DNA of 64,000 nucleotides, from positions 1 to 64,000 of the forward strand of contig NZ_JABUZA010000002.1 of assembly GCF_014897985.1 (NCBI RefSeq), in the 5' to 3' direction. This document shows positions 28,984 to 37,364 of this stretch, in pieces. The notes under the pieces are model-generated. The model ran no database searches. It was not told the origin of the DNA and saw only the letters and a program-made list of their open reading frames with translations. The stretch comes from Halomonas colorata. Its GTDB lineage: Bacteria; Pseudomonadota; Gammaproteobacteria; Pseudomonadales; Halomonadaceae. Both the position numbers and the translations under genes were made by a program. The first letter of the stretch is position 1. Every line of letters begins with the position of its first letter.

Positions 28984-31251
28984 TCAACACCGCTTAGCGC
29001 TATCCGGTTGCGGGCGCATGGGTGTGATAATCACTGGATGATCTTTTTGCAGCCAAAAGCGCAGCGCACCATCGTGTCCCGTATTCCACAGGCAGCTGCC
29101 TTGTTTTCGAAAACGCCGTACCACATCATCCACTGGGTGCTGAAAAGGGTTGTTACGTCCAGCACTAAAAATAGCGTGATGGGGCGCGGCATGCTGAACA
29201 AACTGAACGCCGGAACTGGTGCGGCTACCGTGATGTCCGGCCACCAATACGCTGACGGGCAAATCAACATCGCGCAGAAAGCGCCGTTCGATATCGCGAC
29301 TGACATCCCCGGTAATTAACAGCCGCTTTTCGCCTACGCTAACTTCCAGCACGCATGAGCGATCATTGGCGGAGTAAGTATTAGACCCGGCGGGTGGCCA
29401 TAAAAAGCGATAGGCTATGCCATCACGCTGCCAAGCTTGCCCGCGCTCGCAGGCGGTGGCCATTACCGGCAATGATTCACCTACCGGTGCTTGCCAGCGC
29501 GCCACGCTGTGGTCTTCAAGCAACGCTCCAATGCCCCCGGCATGGTCGATATCGGCATGGCTTACGATCACTTGATCAAAATGCTGGTTAGGCGACCAAA
29601 GCGTTTGTAGCGGCATAAAGCCTGCCTGAAAACGCGGGCCCGTATCGTAAAGCAGGCGGTACTGCTGGCTGCGCAGCTCAACAAGCTGGCCTTGGCCCAC
29701 GTCATGCACGGTCACGCGCAGCTTACCTTTGGGCATGGGCTCCTGAGGTGACCACCAGGGAAGCAACACCGCGAGCAGCACCGGTCCACCTCTTAACCAG
29801 GGAGGCACACTCGGCAGCCCCCAGCACAGCGCCAGCCATAAAAGCACACCGCTTAAGGGATAGATGAGCGTCTGGTCAGGCTCCCATAGCGGCCATAGCT
29901 GCACTACCTGGGTAAGCAAAGCGTAAAAAACGCCCAGCGCCTGCTCAAACAGCCACCAGACGCCTGTGCCAAGCAAGGGTAGCGGCGCGAAAATCCAACC
30001 CAACAGCGCCAAAGGCACCATCACAGAACTGACCCAGGGCACGGCGATTAAATTGATAAGTGGCGACGCAGGCGCGATACGTTCAAAGGCAATAAGAACG
30101 GCAGCCGCCATTAGCGGAGCCAGCAATAACTGTGAGCGCAGCAGTGCCCAGCACCAGCCTTTAATGCCCCGCGGCCGAGAGCGTCCCTGCCAGATAATAA
30201 TCAACCAGCCAACGGCCAGAAATGAAAGCCAGAGTCCAGGGCGCCATAATGACAGCGGATCGATCACAACAACTAACCCAAGCGCCAGCCACCAGGCCTG
30301 CCAAATGCCCGGCGCATGCCGCCCGCTCAGCACCCAGAGGCCCACCAGCGCCATCACCATGGCCCGCATCGCCGGGGGTGCCAAGCCTGCCAATGACGCA
30401 TACCCAACGGTAACCACCGCCGCTGCCCACCACGGCCAAGCGCGCATCCGCCAGTTGGTGGGAGTGATTAACCGTGACGCCATTCTCGCCAGAAGTAGCG
30501 CAAACCCGGCCACCAAACCAACATGCAAACCTGAAATCACCACTAAGTGTGTGGTTCCCGTGGCGTTGAGCAGCGCCCAGTCATCCTGGGTTAACCGGTC
30601 GCCCTCACCCAGCGTCAAGGCGGCCAGCCAACGGCGCGTCCGCTCGCTCAGTGGCTGGTTATCCAATACATCTAGCGCCATTAGGCGTACAGAGAAGCCA
30701 GCATCCGCCAGTTTTACCGCTGCTGGCTCCTGACGCACATACCCGGTTGCGTGAATGCCCTCTCGCCATAGCCACTGTTCAAAATCAAAGACATCAGGAT
30801 TAGCAAAACCACTGGGGGGGCGCAGGCGCAGCGTCAAACGCCACTGCTCTCCGGCTTGATAAACGCTATCGCCATACGCCGTGACACGTACTTTTTGGAG
30901 CGCCCGGAAAGAAGGCGCATCGCTGGGCGCTTCACACGCATTAACGCTTAGCAGCAGCCGCTGGGAGCCACCGGATGCGGTGACGCTAAGCAGCGTGGCA
31001 TCCACAACGACATCTTCACCATTGAGCCCAACCGGAAGCTGGCTAGCCCACTCCTGATGAATACCTACAAAAACCCAACCACCGATCAATAACCATATAG
31101 CCGCCTGAGGCCGCCAGACCATTAACAACAACGCAGCCAGCAAACCAACGCCTACAAAAGGATTAATGAGCCCTGTCATGCCGCTTACCCCAGCGATAAT
31201 AGCGCCTGACAGGGCCGCCATTGCAGCCGGTATCGCAACGCCCAACGGCAT
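28984..31251 (-). CDS. comEC: ComEC/Rec2 DNA-uptake channel protein
   Basis: 755 residues. Inner-membrane channel that carries single-stranded DNA into the cytoplasm during natural transformation. Layout is the full family set: N-terminal membrane helices with a DUF4131/OB-like region, a ComEC competence domain of many helices (HLVVISGLHVGLVAG is typical), and a C-terminal metallo-beta-lactamase-like domain with VSHADIDHAGG, LLITGDVS and AGHHGSRTSS. It has a good AAGGAG site. Natural competence is suggested but not shown by this gene alone. Confidence 0.94.
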   Translation of the reverse strand: MPLGVAIPAAMAALSGAIIAGVSGMTGLINPFVGVGLLAALLLMVWRPQAAIWLLIGGWVFVGIHQEWASQLPVGLNGEDVVVDATLLSVTASGGSQRLLLSVNACEAPSDAPSFRALQKVRVTAYGDSVYQAGEQWRLTLRLRPPSGFANPDVFDFEQWLWREGIHATGYVRQEPAAVKLADAGFSVRLMALDVLDNQPLSERTRRWLAALTLGEGDRLTQDDWALLNATGTTHLVVISGLHVGLVAGFALLLARMASRLITPTNWRMRAWPWWAAAVVTVGYASLAGLAPPAMRAMVMALVGLWVLSGRHAPGIWQAWWLALGLVVVIDPLSLWRPGLWLSFLAVGWLIIIWQGRSRPRGIKGWCWALLRSQLLLAPLMAAAVLIAFERIAPASPLINLIAVPWVSSVMVPLALLGWIFAPLPLLGTGVWWLFEQALGVFYALLTQVVQLWPLWEPDQTLIYPLSGVLLWLALCWGLPSVPPWLRGGPVLLAVLLPWWSPQEPMPKGKLRVTVHDVGQGQLVELRSQQYRLLYDTGPRFQAGFMPLQTLWSPNQHFDQVIVSHADIDHAGGIGALLEDHSVARWQAPVGESLPVMATACERGQAWQRDGIAYRFLWPPAGSNTYSANDRSCVLEVSVGEKRLLITGDVSRDIERRFLRDVDLPVSVLVAGHHGSRTSSGVQFVQHAAPHHAIFSAGRNNPFQHPVDDVVRRFRKQGSCLWNTGHDGALRFWLQKDHPVIITPMRPQPDSAKRC

Positions 31252-31347
31252 ACGACTCTCCTTGGCATAAGAACTTCACACACTCGGCATAGCCTAAGCA
31301 CTACGCTATATGGATAATGGGTGCACTAATAGGCAAGAGTACCTGAC

Positions 31348-31899
31348 ATGCCGCGCCGTTTCCTGCAGCGCTATATGCCTAAACCCGATATGTTACGGCA
31401 GCAGCGATCTCTACGCTTTATGGCGCCGCTGATTGCTGACCCGGGTCTGTGGCTTTTAACTCGCCGAAGCGTTGCCAATGCGTTTAGCGTCGGCTTGTTT
31501 TGCGCCATGCTACCCATACCTTTTCAAATGGTGGTCGCGGCTATCGGTGCACGACTTAGCCGCTGTAACCTGGCCCTGTCGGTAAGTCTTGTCTGGATCA
31601 CCAACCCCCTCACCATGCCGCTTATTTTTTACTGCAACTATCGGCTGGGTACCTTCATTCTCGGCGCGCCGGTACGCGAGGCGCCAACGCGTATTTCAAC
31701 GCGCTGGATTGCTGAACAGATGCACGATATTTTGCCCCCATTGGTGGTCGGATCACTTGTTACGGCCATTGTTTTGGCGCTGGTGGCCAATGTCGGCATT
31801 CGCCTTATCTGGCGTTGGCACGTGTCCTATAACTGGAAACGCCGCCGCCAAAACAGGCAGCGGCGTCGGGCGCGGGTCGAATCTGAGTTCGATGATTAA
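31348..31899 (+). CDS. DUF2062 membrane protein
   Basis: 183 residues. Two hydrophobic segments (about 48-70 and 128-152) flank the family motif LWITNPLTMPLIFYCNYRLG. The N terminus PRRFLQRYMPKPDMLR is basic and the C terminus very basic, so it is probably an inner-membrane protein. The function of the family is unknown. It is divergent from comEC and shares three bases of its stop region with convergent lolD. Confidence 0.88.
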   Translation: MPRRFLQRYMPKPDMLRQQRSLRFMAPLIADPGLWLLTRRSVANAFSVGLFCAMLPIPFQMVVAAIGARLSRCNLALSVSLVWITNPLTMPLIFYCNYRLGTFILGAPVREAPTRISTRWIAEQMHDILPPLVVGSLVTAIVLALVANVGIRLIWRWHVSYNWKRRRQNRQRRRARVESEFDD

Positions 31900-32657
31900 G
31901 GCGTGCGGGGCTGCTCGATAAGCTTGCCTGCATCCAGTTTAAGCACCCTATCCTGATGCGCCGCCAGGCCCACGTCGTGGGTCACGATAACGAAGGCGCA
32001 GGCGCTCTCTTTAGCCAACTCATCCATCAAGGCCAGAATGGTCGCGGCGGTCGTTTGATCCAGGTTCCCCGTCGGCTCGTCCATCAGCACAAGGCTTGGA
32101 TCAGTTACCAGCGCGCGGGCAATTGCCACACGCTGACGCTCACCGCCAGAAAGCTCGCCCGGCTTATGGTCGGCTCGCGCTTTCATCCCGACTCGCTCAA
32201 GAATCTGCATTGCACGTTTTTCAGCGGTTTTTTTCGACTGACCGCGAATAATCAATGGTAACGCTGCATTTTCAACCGCGGTAAACTCCGCCAGCAGATG
32301 GTGAAACTGGTAGACAAAGCCGATATAGCGATTGCGAAACTTCCCTAAGGCCGCCTCGTTTAATGTAGAAAGCGGTTCGCCCGCGATCACTACTTGGCCA
32401 TTGCTAGGCCGATCCAGCCCGCCCAGCAGGTTAAGTAGCGTCGTTTTACCCGACCCTGAACTGCCCACGATCGCCACACGCTCACCGGCACGCACGGATA
32501 GCTCAAGCTTATCAAGCACGGTTAAGTCTTGCGGACCTTCGCTATAAACGCGTGTTAAATCATGGCAATTCAGCATAATGGGCGGCTCCTGAGCCTTTGC
32601 CCCGGAGCCTGGCGTAGCGGTAGACGACGCGGCAGTTAACGGCGTAGTAGTAGACAT
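31896..32657 (-). CDS. lolD: Lipoprotein-releasing system ATPase LolD
   Basis: 253 residues. ATPase that drives extraction of outer-membrane lipoproteins from the inner membrane. Walker A GSSGSGKTT (65-73), signature LSGGERQRVAIARA and Walker B LVLMDEPTGNLD are present. The first 27 residues are low-complexity Ser/Thr/Ala and absent from most LolD. The ATG used has AAGGA seven bases before it, but an internal ATG at residue 28 also has a good AGGAG site, so the true product may be shorter. It follows the permease gene by ten bases. Confidence 0.93.
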   Translation of the reverse strand: MSTTTPLTAASSTATPGSGAKAQEPPIMLNCHDLTRVYSEGPQDLTVLDKLELSVRAGERVAIVGSSGSGKTTLLNLLGGLDRPSNGQVVIAGEPLSTLNEAALGKFRNRYIGFVYQFHHLLAEFTAVENAALPLIIRGQSKKTAEKRAMQILERVGMKARADHKPGELSGGERQRVAIARALVTDPSLVLMDEPTGNLDQTTAATILALMDELAKESACAFVIVTHDVGLAAHQDRVLKLDAGKLIEQPRTP

Positions 32658-32667
32658 GGAAGCATCC

Positions 32668-33909
32668 TTATTCATAGCGCAGAACATCCGCCGGTTGAAC
32701 ACGAGCAGCGCGCCAAGCGGGGTACAGCGTGGACAGGAACGTTAGACCGAAGGCCGCCAATACAATGTTGCGAACGTCGTCCCACTGCAGTTGAGATGGC
32801 AAGTCGCTAATAAAGTAAACGCCTGCATCCAGGAACTGAATACCAAAGGCCGCTTCAAACCAACCGATCAGATCCGAGATTGTCAGCGCCAGCAAAATGC
32901 CCACGGCCACGCCAATGGCAATCCCCATCAGGCCAATGGCCAATCCTTGAACGATGAAAATACCCATGATAGAGCGTGGCGTTGCGCCAATGGTGCGCAA
33001 AATAGCGATATCCGCTCGCTTGTCGGTGACCACCATGACCAGGGTAGAAACAATATTGAAAGCGGCGACGGCCACAATAACGGTTAACAGCAGCGCAATC
33101 ATGCGCTTTTCCATTTGAATGGCCTGGAAAAGGTTGCCATGCGAGGACGTCCAGTCAGTACCGCGGTAGCCCGGCCCTAAATCATTAACGATAGCCTGAG
33201 TTTCACTGCCGGCTATAAACAGATCGTTAAGCTCCAGGCGCAAGCCACCTACCGCATCGCCCAGGCGGGCCAGCGTTTGCATATCTTCAATATTGGCGTA
33301 GGCAAGATTGGCATCAAGATCAGCGCCAACGCTGAAAATACCGCTAACGGTAAAGCGCTTTAAACGCGGGAAAACACCTGCCGGTGTAATGGATGCTTCA
33401 GGCACCAGCAGCGTCACACGATCGCCGACGCCAACGCCCAACTGGCGTGCCAGCATTGAGCCAAGCACCACATTCCACTCACCCGGCACCAGGTCGGCAA
33501 GCGCACCTTGGCGCATATGCTGACCGATAATGGATACCTGATCTTCCCAATCAGGGTTAATACCGTTGACCATTGCCCCTTGGTTACGACCAGCGGCAGA
33601 GAACATACCCTGCTGCTCAACATACGGTGCTGCACCAATGACGCGCTCGCGCTGGATCAGCTCGTCGGCCAGCGCTTCCCACTCGACCATCCCTTGGGTT
33701 GCCTCGATTTTCGTATGCGGCACCATTCCTAGAATGCGCGTGCGCAGTTCGTGGTCGAAACCGTTCATGACCGATAACACCAGGATGAGCACCGCCACCC
33801 CCAGCATGAGCCCCAGCATCGATGTTAATGAAATAAATGAAATAAAGTGATTCCGGCGTTTGGCGCGCACGTAGCGCAGCCCCACCAGGAAAGGCAAACG
33901 ATCAAGCAT
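32668..33909 (-). CDS. LolC/LolE-family lipoprotein-releasing permease
   Basis: 413 residues. Four membrane helices, one N-terminal (ISFISLTSMLGLMLGVAVLILVL region) and three C-terminal, flank a large periplasmic domain that carries the lipoprotein or LolA contacts. The N-terminal LPFLVGLRYVRAKRRNHFISF is typical. LolC and LolE differ mainly in the LolA-binding Hook loop and cannot be separated safely by eye. Only one permease gene accompanies lolD here, so a LolF-type homodimer is plausible. Start chosen at MLDRLPF with AAGGA eight bases upstream. Confidence 0.92.
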   Translation of the reverse strand: MLDRLPFLVGLRYVRAKRRNHFISFISLTSMLGLMLGVAVLILVLSVMNGFDHELRTRILGMVPHTKIEATQGMVEWEALADELIQRERVIGAAPYVEQQGMFSAAGRNQGAMVNGINPDWEDQVSIIGQHMRQGALADLVPGEWNVVLGSMLARQLGVGVGDRVTLLVPEASITPAGVFPRLKRFTVSGIFSVGADLDANLAYANIEDMQTLARLGDAVGGLRLELNDLFIAGSETQAIVNDLGPGYRGTDWTSSHGNLFQAIQMEKRMIALLLTVIVAVAAFNIVSTLVMVVTDKRADIAILRTIGATPRSIMGIFIVQGLAIGLMGIAIGVAVGILLALTISDLIGWFEAAFGIQFLDAGVYFISDLPSQLQWDDVRNIVLAAFGLTFLSTLYPAWRAARVQPADVLRYE

Positions 33910-34023
33910 GGCGTCATTCCTTATTAATAAGCGCTCATGGTACGGTTTTTTTAGCAATACTGCATGTGCAAACGGCCATTAGAGCGACAGAATACAGGCC
34001 CGTTCCCTTAAACCACGTAGGGC

Positions 34024-34052
34024 TTGCAAGTTACCCCGCGACCCCCTACATT
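34024..34052 (+). promoter_or_regulatory. Candidate promoter of aguA-aguB
   Basis: TTGCAA and TACATT with a 17-base spacer, four of six matches each, about 80 bases before the aguA start, in the gap after the divergent lol permease gene. Confidence 0.33.
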
Positions 34053-34134
34053 GCGCCCATTTACGCTGGCGCAATCGGCGAGCGTTTGTGTTTATCAAAA
34101 GATCTTACCAAGAGGCTCTGCGACGTTGGCTAAC

Positions 34135-35190
34135 ATGACTTATCGCCTGCTGCCTGAATGGCATCCACAAGACGGTTTACAGCTCACCTGGCCACGCCCT
34201 GATGGCGACTGGGAGTCGCTGCTATCGCGCATTGAGGCAACGCTTGAGCGCATTGTACTGGCAACCGTTCGTTATCAGCAGGTGGTTATCAGCATGCCTG
34301 ATGAGGCAACCTGCGCCCGGGTGCGGGCAACATTCGATGCCTACGGCGTGCCGGCTCACAAGCTATTACTGATAGTGGCGCCCACGGATGATACCTGGGC
34401 ACGCGACCACGGCCCAATCAGCGTGGTTGATGACGAAGGCCAGCCAGTAATGCTGGACTACACCTTCACCGGTTGGGGCGGCAAATTTCCGGCCAGCAAC
34501 GATAACCAGCTGACACAAGCGCTAGCGGACGCAGGCGTTTGGGCGTGCCCAATTGCTTCACGCGATATGGTGCTGGAAGGTGGCGCGATTGAAACCGATG
34601 GTGAAGGCACGCTTTTAACCACTGAAGCCTGTTTGCTCAACCCTAACCGCAATCCGCATTTGACCCGACAGGACGTTGAAGCGCTGCTGGCTGACGACTT
34701 TGGCGTCGACCGCGTGCTGTGGTTAACCAACGGCCACCTAGAAGGTGACGATACGGATAGCCACGTTGATACATTGGCGCGTTTTTGCAATCCCACGACG
34801 ATTGCCTATGTTCGCTGCGACGATCCGCAAGATCCGCATTATGCCGCGCTACAGGCCATGGAGCAGGAGTTAAAAGCTTTTCGGCAGCGTAACGGCGAAG
34901 CATACCGGCTTGTACCACTGCCTTGGCCACAGGCATGCTTTGATCCTGAAGACGGCCATCGGCTGCCAGCCACTTATGCCAACTTCCTGATTATTAACGA
35001 CGCGGTGCTGGTACCCACCTATGGTGATCCAGCAGATACTTTGGCGCTCATGGCGCTAGCCGATGCGTTTCCAGACCATGCGTTGATCCCCATTGAGTGC
35101 TCAAGCGTTATTCGTCAGCATGGCAGCCTACACTGCTTAACCATGCAGCTACCCAAAGGTACGCTGACAGCGGCCTCTTCCAACCAGTAA
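34135..35190 (+). CDS. aguA: Agmatine deiminase
   Basis: 351 residues. Converts agmatine to N-carbamoylputrescine and ammonia. Features of the guanidino-modifying fold are clear: TWARDHGPI, EGGAIETDGEG, the HLEGDDTDSHVDTLARF segment with the catalytic His and Asp, and the nucleophile C334 in GSLHCLTMQ. The frame stays open upstream, but the family begins with MTYRLLPEWHPQ. The ribosome-binding site is not strong. It is followed nine bases later by aguB, giving a two-step route to putrescine. Confidence 0.93.
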   Translation: MTYRLLPEWHPQDGLQLTWPRPDGDWESLLSRIEATLERIVLATVRYQQVVISMPDEATCARVRATFDAYGVPAHKLLLIVAPTDDTWARDHGPISVVDDEGQPVMLDYTFTGWGGKFPASNDNQLTQALADAGVWACPIASRDMVLEGGAIETDGEGTLLTTEACLLNPNRNPHLTRQDVEALLADDFGVDRVLWLTNGHLEGDDTDSHVDTLARFCNPTTIAYVRCDDPQDPHYAALQAMEQELKAFRQRNGEAYRLVPLPWPQACFDPEDGHRLPATYANFLIINDAVLVPTYGDPADTLALMALADAFPDHALIPIECSSVIRQHGSLHCLTMQLPKGTLTAASSNQ

Positions 35191-35199
35191 GGAGCTACG

Positions 35200-36114
35200 A
35201 TGTCTATAAAGTCGACAACTGACCTAACGGTTGGAATAGTTCAGCAGCCTGCCTGGCCCGATAAAGCGCAGAGCCTTGACGCCAGCGAAGCGGGCATTCG
35301 GGATGCGGTAAAGCGCGGCGCGCAGCTGGTCATGCTTCAGGAGCTGCATGCTACCCACTACTTTTGCCAGTTTGAAGACCCGGCGCTGTTTGATTTGGCC
35401 GAGCCGCTGGATGGGCCGACCGGCCAGCGCCTGGAAGCGTTAGCCCGCGAGCTGGATATCGTACTGGTGGGTTCACTGTTTGAACGACGTGCGCCTGGGC
35501 TTTATCACAACACCGCCGTGGTATATGACCGCGATAAAGGCCGCGTAGGTCAGTATCGTAAAATGCATATTCCCGATGACCCGGGCTTTTATGAAAAGTT
35601 TTATTTTACGCCCGGTGACCATGACGCGAGCCGTGCAGAAGGGTTTACCCCGATTGATACATCGCTTGGCCGTTTAGGCGTTTTGGTATGCTGGGATCAA
35701 TGGTATCCGGAAGCCGCACGCCTGATGGCCTTGGCGGGCGCCGACTTGCTGCTTTACCCCACGGCCATTGGCTGGGACCCCAACGATGATATCGCCGAGC
35801 AGACACGTCAGAAAGATGCCTGGACGCTGATTCAGCGCTCCCACGGTGTCGCCAATGGCTTGCCGGTGATCGTCGCTAACCGTATTGGCTTTGAGGCCGA
35901 CCATTCAGGTGTCGGTGACGGCATTCAGTTCTGGGGTGGAAGCTTTATCTGTGGGCCTCAGGGCGAGCTGCTTGCCCATGCAGGTGAAGAGGCCGAGCAG
36001 CTGGTCGTCACTATCGATATGGCGCGCTGTGAAAACACCCGGCGCATCTGGCCTTATCTGCGTGATCGCCGCATAGATGCCTATAGCGATTTAACCCGCC
36101 GCTTTCGCGATTAG
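35200..36114 (+). CDS. aguB: N-carbamoylputrescine amidase
   Basis: 304 residues. Hydrolyses N-carbamoylputrescine to putrescine, CO2 and ammonia. It is a nitrilase-superfamily enzyme with the complete triad E48 (MLQELHATHY), K121 (YRKMHIPDD) and C164 (LVCWDQWYPEAAR). The HATHYFCQFEDPALFDLAEP stretch is characteristic of the carbamoylputrescine branch. An intrinsic terminator follows. Confidence 0.95.
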   Translation: MSIKSTTDLTVGIVQQPAWPDKAQSLDASEAGIRDAVKRGAQLVMLQELHATHYFCQFEDPALFDLAEPLDGPTGQRLEALARELDIVLVGSLFERRAPGLYHNTAVVYDRDKGRVGQYRKMHIPDDPGFYEKFYFTPGDHDASRAEGFTPIDTSLGRLGVLVCWDQWYPEAARLMALAGADLLLYPTAIGWDPNDDIAEQTRQKDAWTLIQRSHGVANGLPVIVANRIGFEADHSGVGDGIQFWGGSFICGPQGELLAHAGEEAEQLVVTIDMARCENTRRIWPYLRDRRIDAYSDLTRRFRD

Positions 36115-36138
36115 GGTCGTAACAAGCTCATAAAGCAA

Positions 36139-36172
36139 ACGCCTGCCAGATGACTCTGGCAGGCGTTTTTTT
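36139..36172 (+). terminator. Intrinsic terminator after aguB
   Basis: An 11-bp stem (CGCCTGCCAGA with TCTGGCAGGCG, TGAC loop) is followed by seven T residues, 25 bases after the aguB stop. Confidence 0.94.
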
Positions 36173-36175
36173 GGC

Positions 36176-36253
36176 GCTTATCTTCGGTACTAATCTTAGA
36201 TGCTAATTTTAAGTGCTTATCTTAAGTGCTTATTTTAAGTACTTATCCTCAGC
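36176..36253. repeat. Six tandem 13-nt repeats
   Basis: Six adjoining 13-base units with consensus RCTTATYTTAAGT fill the gap between the aguB terminator and the end of the Nudix gene: gcttatcttcggt, actaatcttagat, gctaattttaagt, gcttatcttaagt, gcttattttaagt, acttatcctcagc. Units 3-5 are nearly identical, and the outer ones have drifted. The AT content is well above that of the neighbours. There is no coding potential. Confidence 0.85.
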
Positions 36254-36263
36254 ACGTAAAAGC

Positions 36264-37220
36264 TTACTTCCAGAAATCGCGAATCGAGGCGATACCCTGA
36301 GCGCCTACAGCACGGGCATGATTTGCATCAAAGCGGGTCATGCCGCCCAGCGCAAAGACCGGCATACCGGCACGCTCAACCAGCTGCTGGAAATCATGCC
36401 AGCCAATGGGGGCTACTTCTGGATGGGAAGGCGTTGTACGCAGTGGCGACAAAGTCACGAAATCACAGCCCAGTACGGCTGCTTTCGAAAGCTGGATCTG
36501 ATCATGGGTCGATGCCGAAAGCCACTTCTGTTCCGAAATAGGACGTCGGTCCAGCTGCATTAACCGTTCACTGGTTAAGTGGATACCGTCAGCATCCACT
36601 TTTTCAAGCAAGCCAGGCTCACCGTTAAGCAGCAGGCTAGCGCCATGCTCACGACACATACGCAAGGCACGCTCGGCACGCTCAATGTAGGCGGCCTCAT
36701 CAAGCGCTTTGGCACGTAGCTGCACAAGACGAATATTATCTTCTTTCAACGCCCGTTCCAGGAACGCATCAAACCGTGCTTCATCCGCCTCTTCACTGGT
36801 AATCAGGTACTCAGTGGGCAGCATGACGGCGCGCAGAATAGGCAGATTGGCGGCAGGGAACGGATATTTTACCAGCTCTTCCATCGGCACCCAGCGTACC
36901 GCCTGACCCTCGCGCCCAAACGGCTCGCCCGCAAACTCATGAACCTGCCAAACATCCAGCAAAATATGCTTGTCAGGATATTCATGGTGGATACGGATCA
37001 AAGGCTGGGCGCGAATAATCTCGACACCCAGCTCTTCGTGCAGCTCGCGCTTAAGCCCTTCAAGACCCGTTTCATAAGGCGCCAGCTTGCCACCGGGAAA
37101 CTCCCATAAACCGCCCTGATCGACATTCGAGGGCCGACGCGCGATCAATACTTTTTTCTGATCGGCACTAACGATTGCAGCTGCCGCGACATGAACCCGT
37201 CGTTTTACCATTACATTCAT
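36264..37220 (-). CDS. Nudix hydrolase fused to a ThiE/TenI-like domain
   Basis: 318 residues. The N-terminal half is a MutT-type Nudix domain with an intact box at 44-66 (G-x5-E50 ... RELHEELG), expected to hydrolyse 8-oxo-dGTP or similar. The C-terminal half resembles thiamine-phosphate synthase/TenI barrels (VQLRAKAL, DGIHLTSERL, SASTHDQIQLSKA, GCDFVTLSPLRTTPSHP, FALGGM). This fusion beside argJ and secA is known from Pseudomonas and relatives, where it is annotated as MutT. Whether the barrel is active is unknown. Starts are ambiguous: a GTG lies five codons upstream, and the chosen ATG has no strong ribosome-binding site. Confidence 0.9.
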   Translation of the reverse strand: MNVMVKRRVHVAAAAIVSADQKKVLIARRPSNVDQGGLWEFPGGKLAPYETGLEGLKRELHEELGVEIIRAQPLIRIHHEYPDKHILLDVWQVHEFAGEPFGREGQAVRWVPMEELVKYPFPAANLPILRAVMLPTEYLITSEEADEARFDAFLERALKEDNIRLVQLRAKALDEAAYIERAERALRMCREHGASLLLNGEPGLLEKVDADGIHLTSERLMQLDRRPISEQKWLSASTHDQIQLSKAAVLGCDFVTLSPLRTTPSHPEVAPIGWHDFQQLVERAGMPVFALGGMTRFDANHARAVGAQGIASIRDFWK

Positions 37221-37319
37221 TACGTCTTTATCCACTGTGTACGCGCTGGCAAGTTAATGCCAGCGCCAACTCGCTGCGTGAGCCCTTTTATGACTGCTGA
37301 TCCAGCCTTTCGACTGAAC

Positions 37320-37364
37320 TTAGCTACGATAACCCTAGCTAGGATAACCTTAGCTACGATAATC
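37320..37364 (-). repeat. Three 15-nt tandem repeats spanning the argJ stop codon
   Basis: On the argJ strand the units are GATTATCGTAGCTAA, GGTTATCCTAGCTAG and GGTTATCGTAGCTAA. The first holds the last four codons and stop of argJ; the other two lie just beyond in the same frame, so three in-frame stops occur in a row. Confidence 0.87.

Noticed and set aside
29966-30733. 255-codon rightward open frame
   Set aside because: It lies wholly antisense to comEC, whose protein motifs are unmistakable. Its product is compositionally odd and has no recognisable domain or ribosome-binding site.
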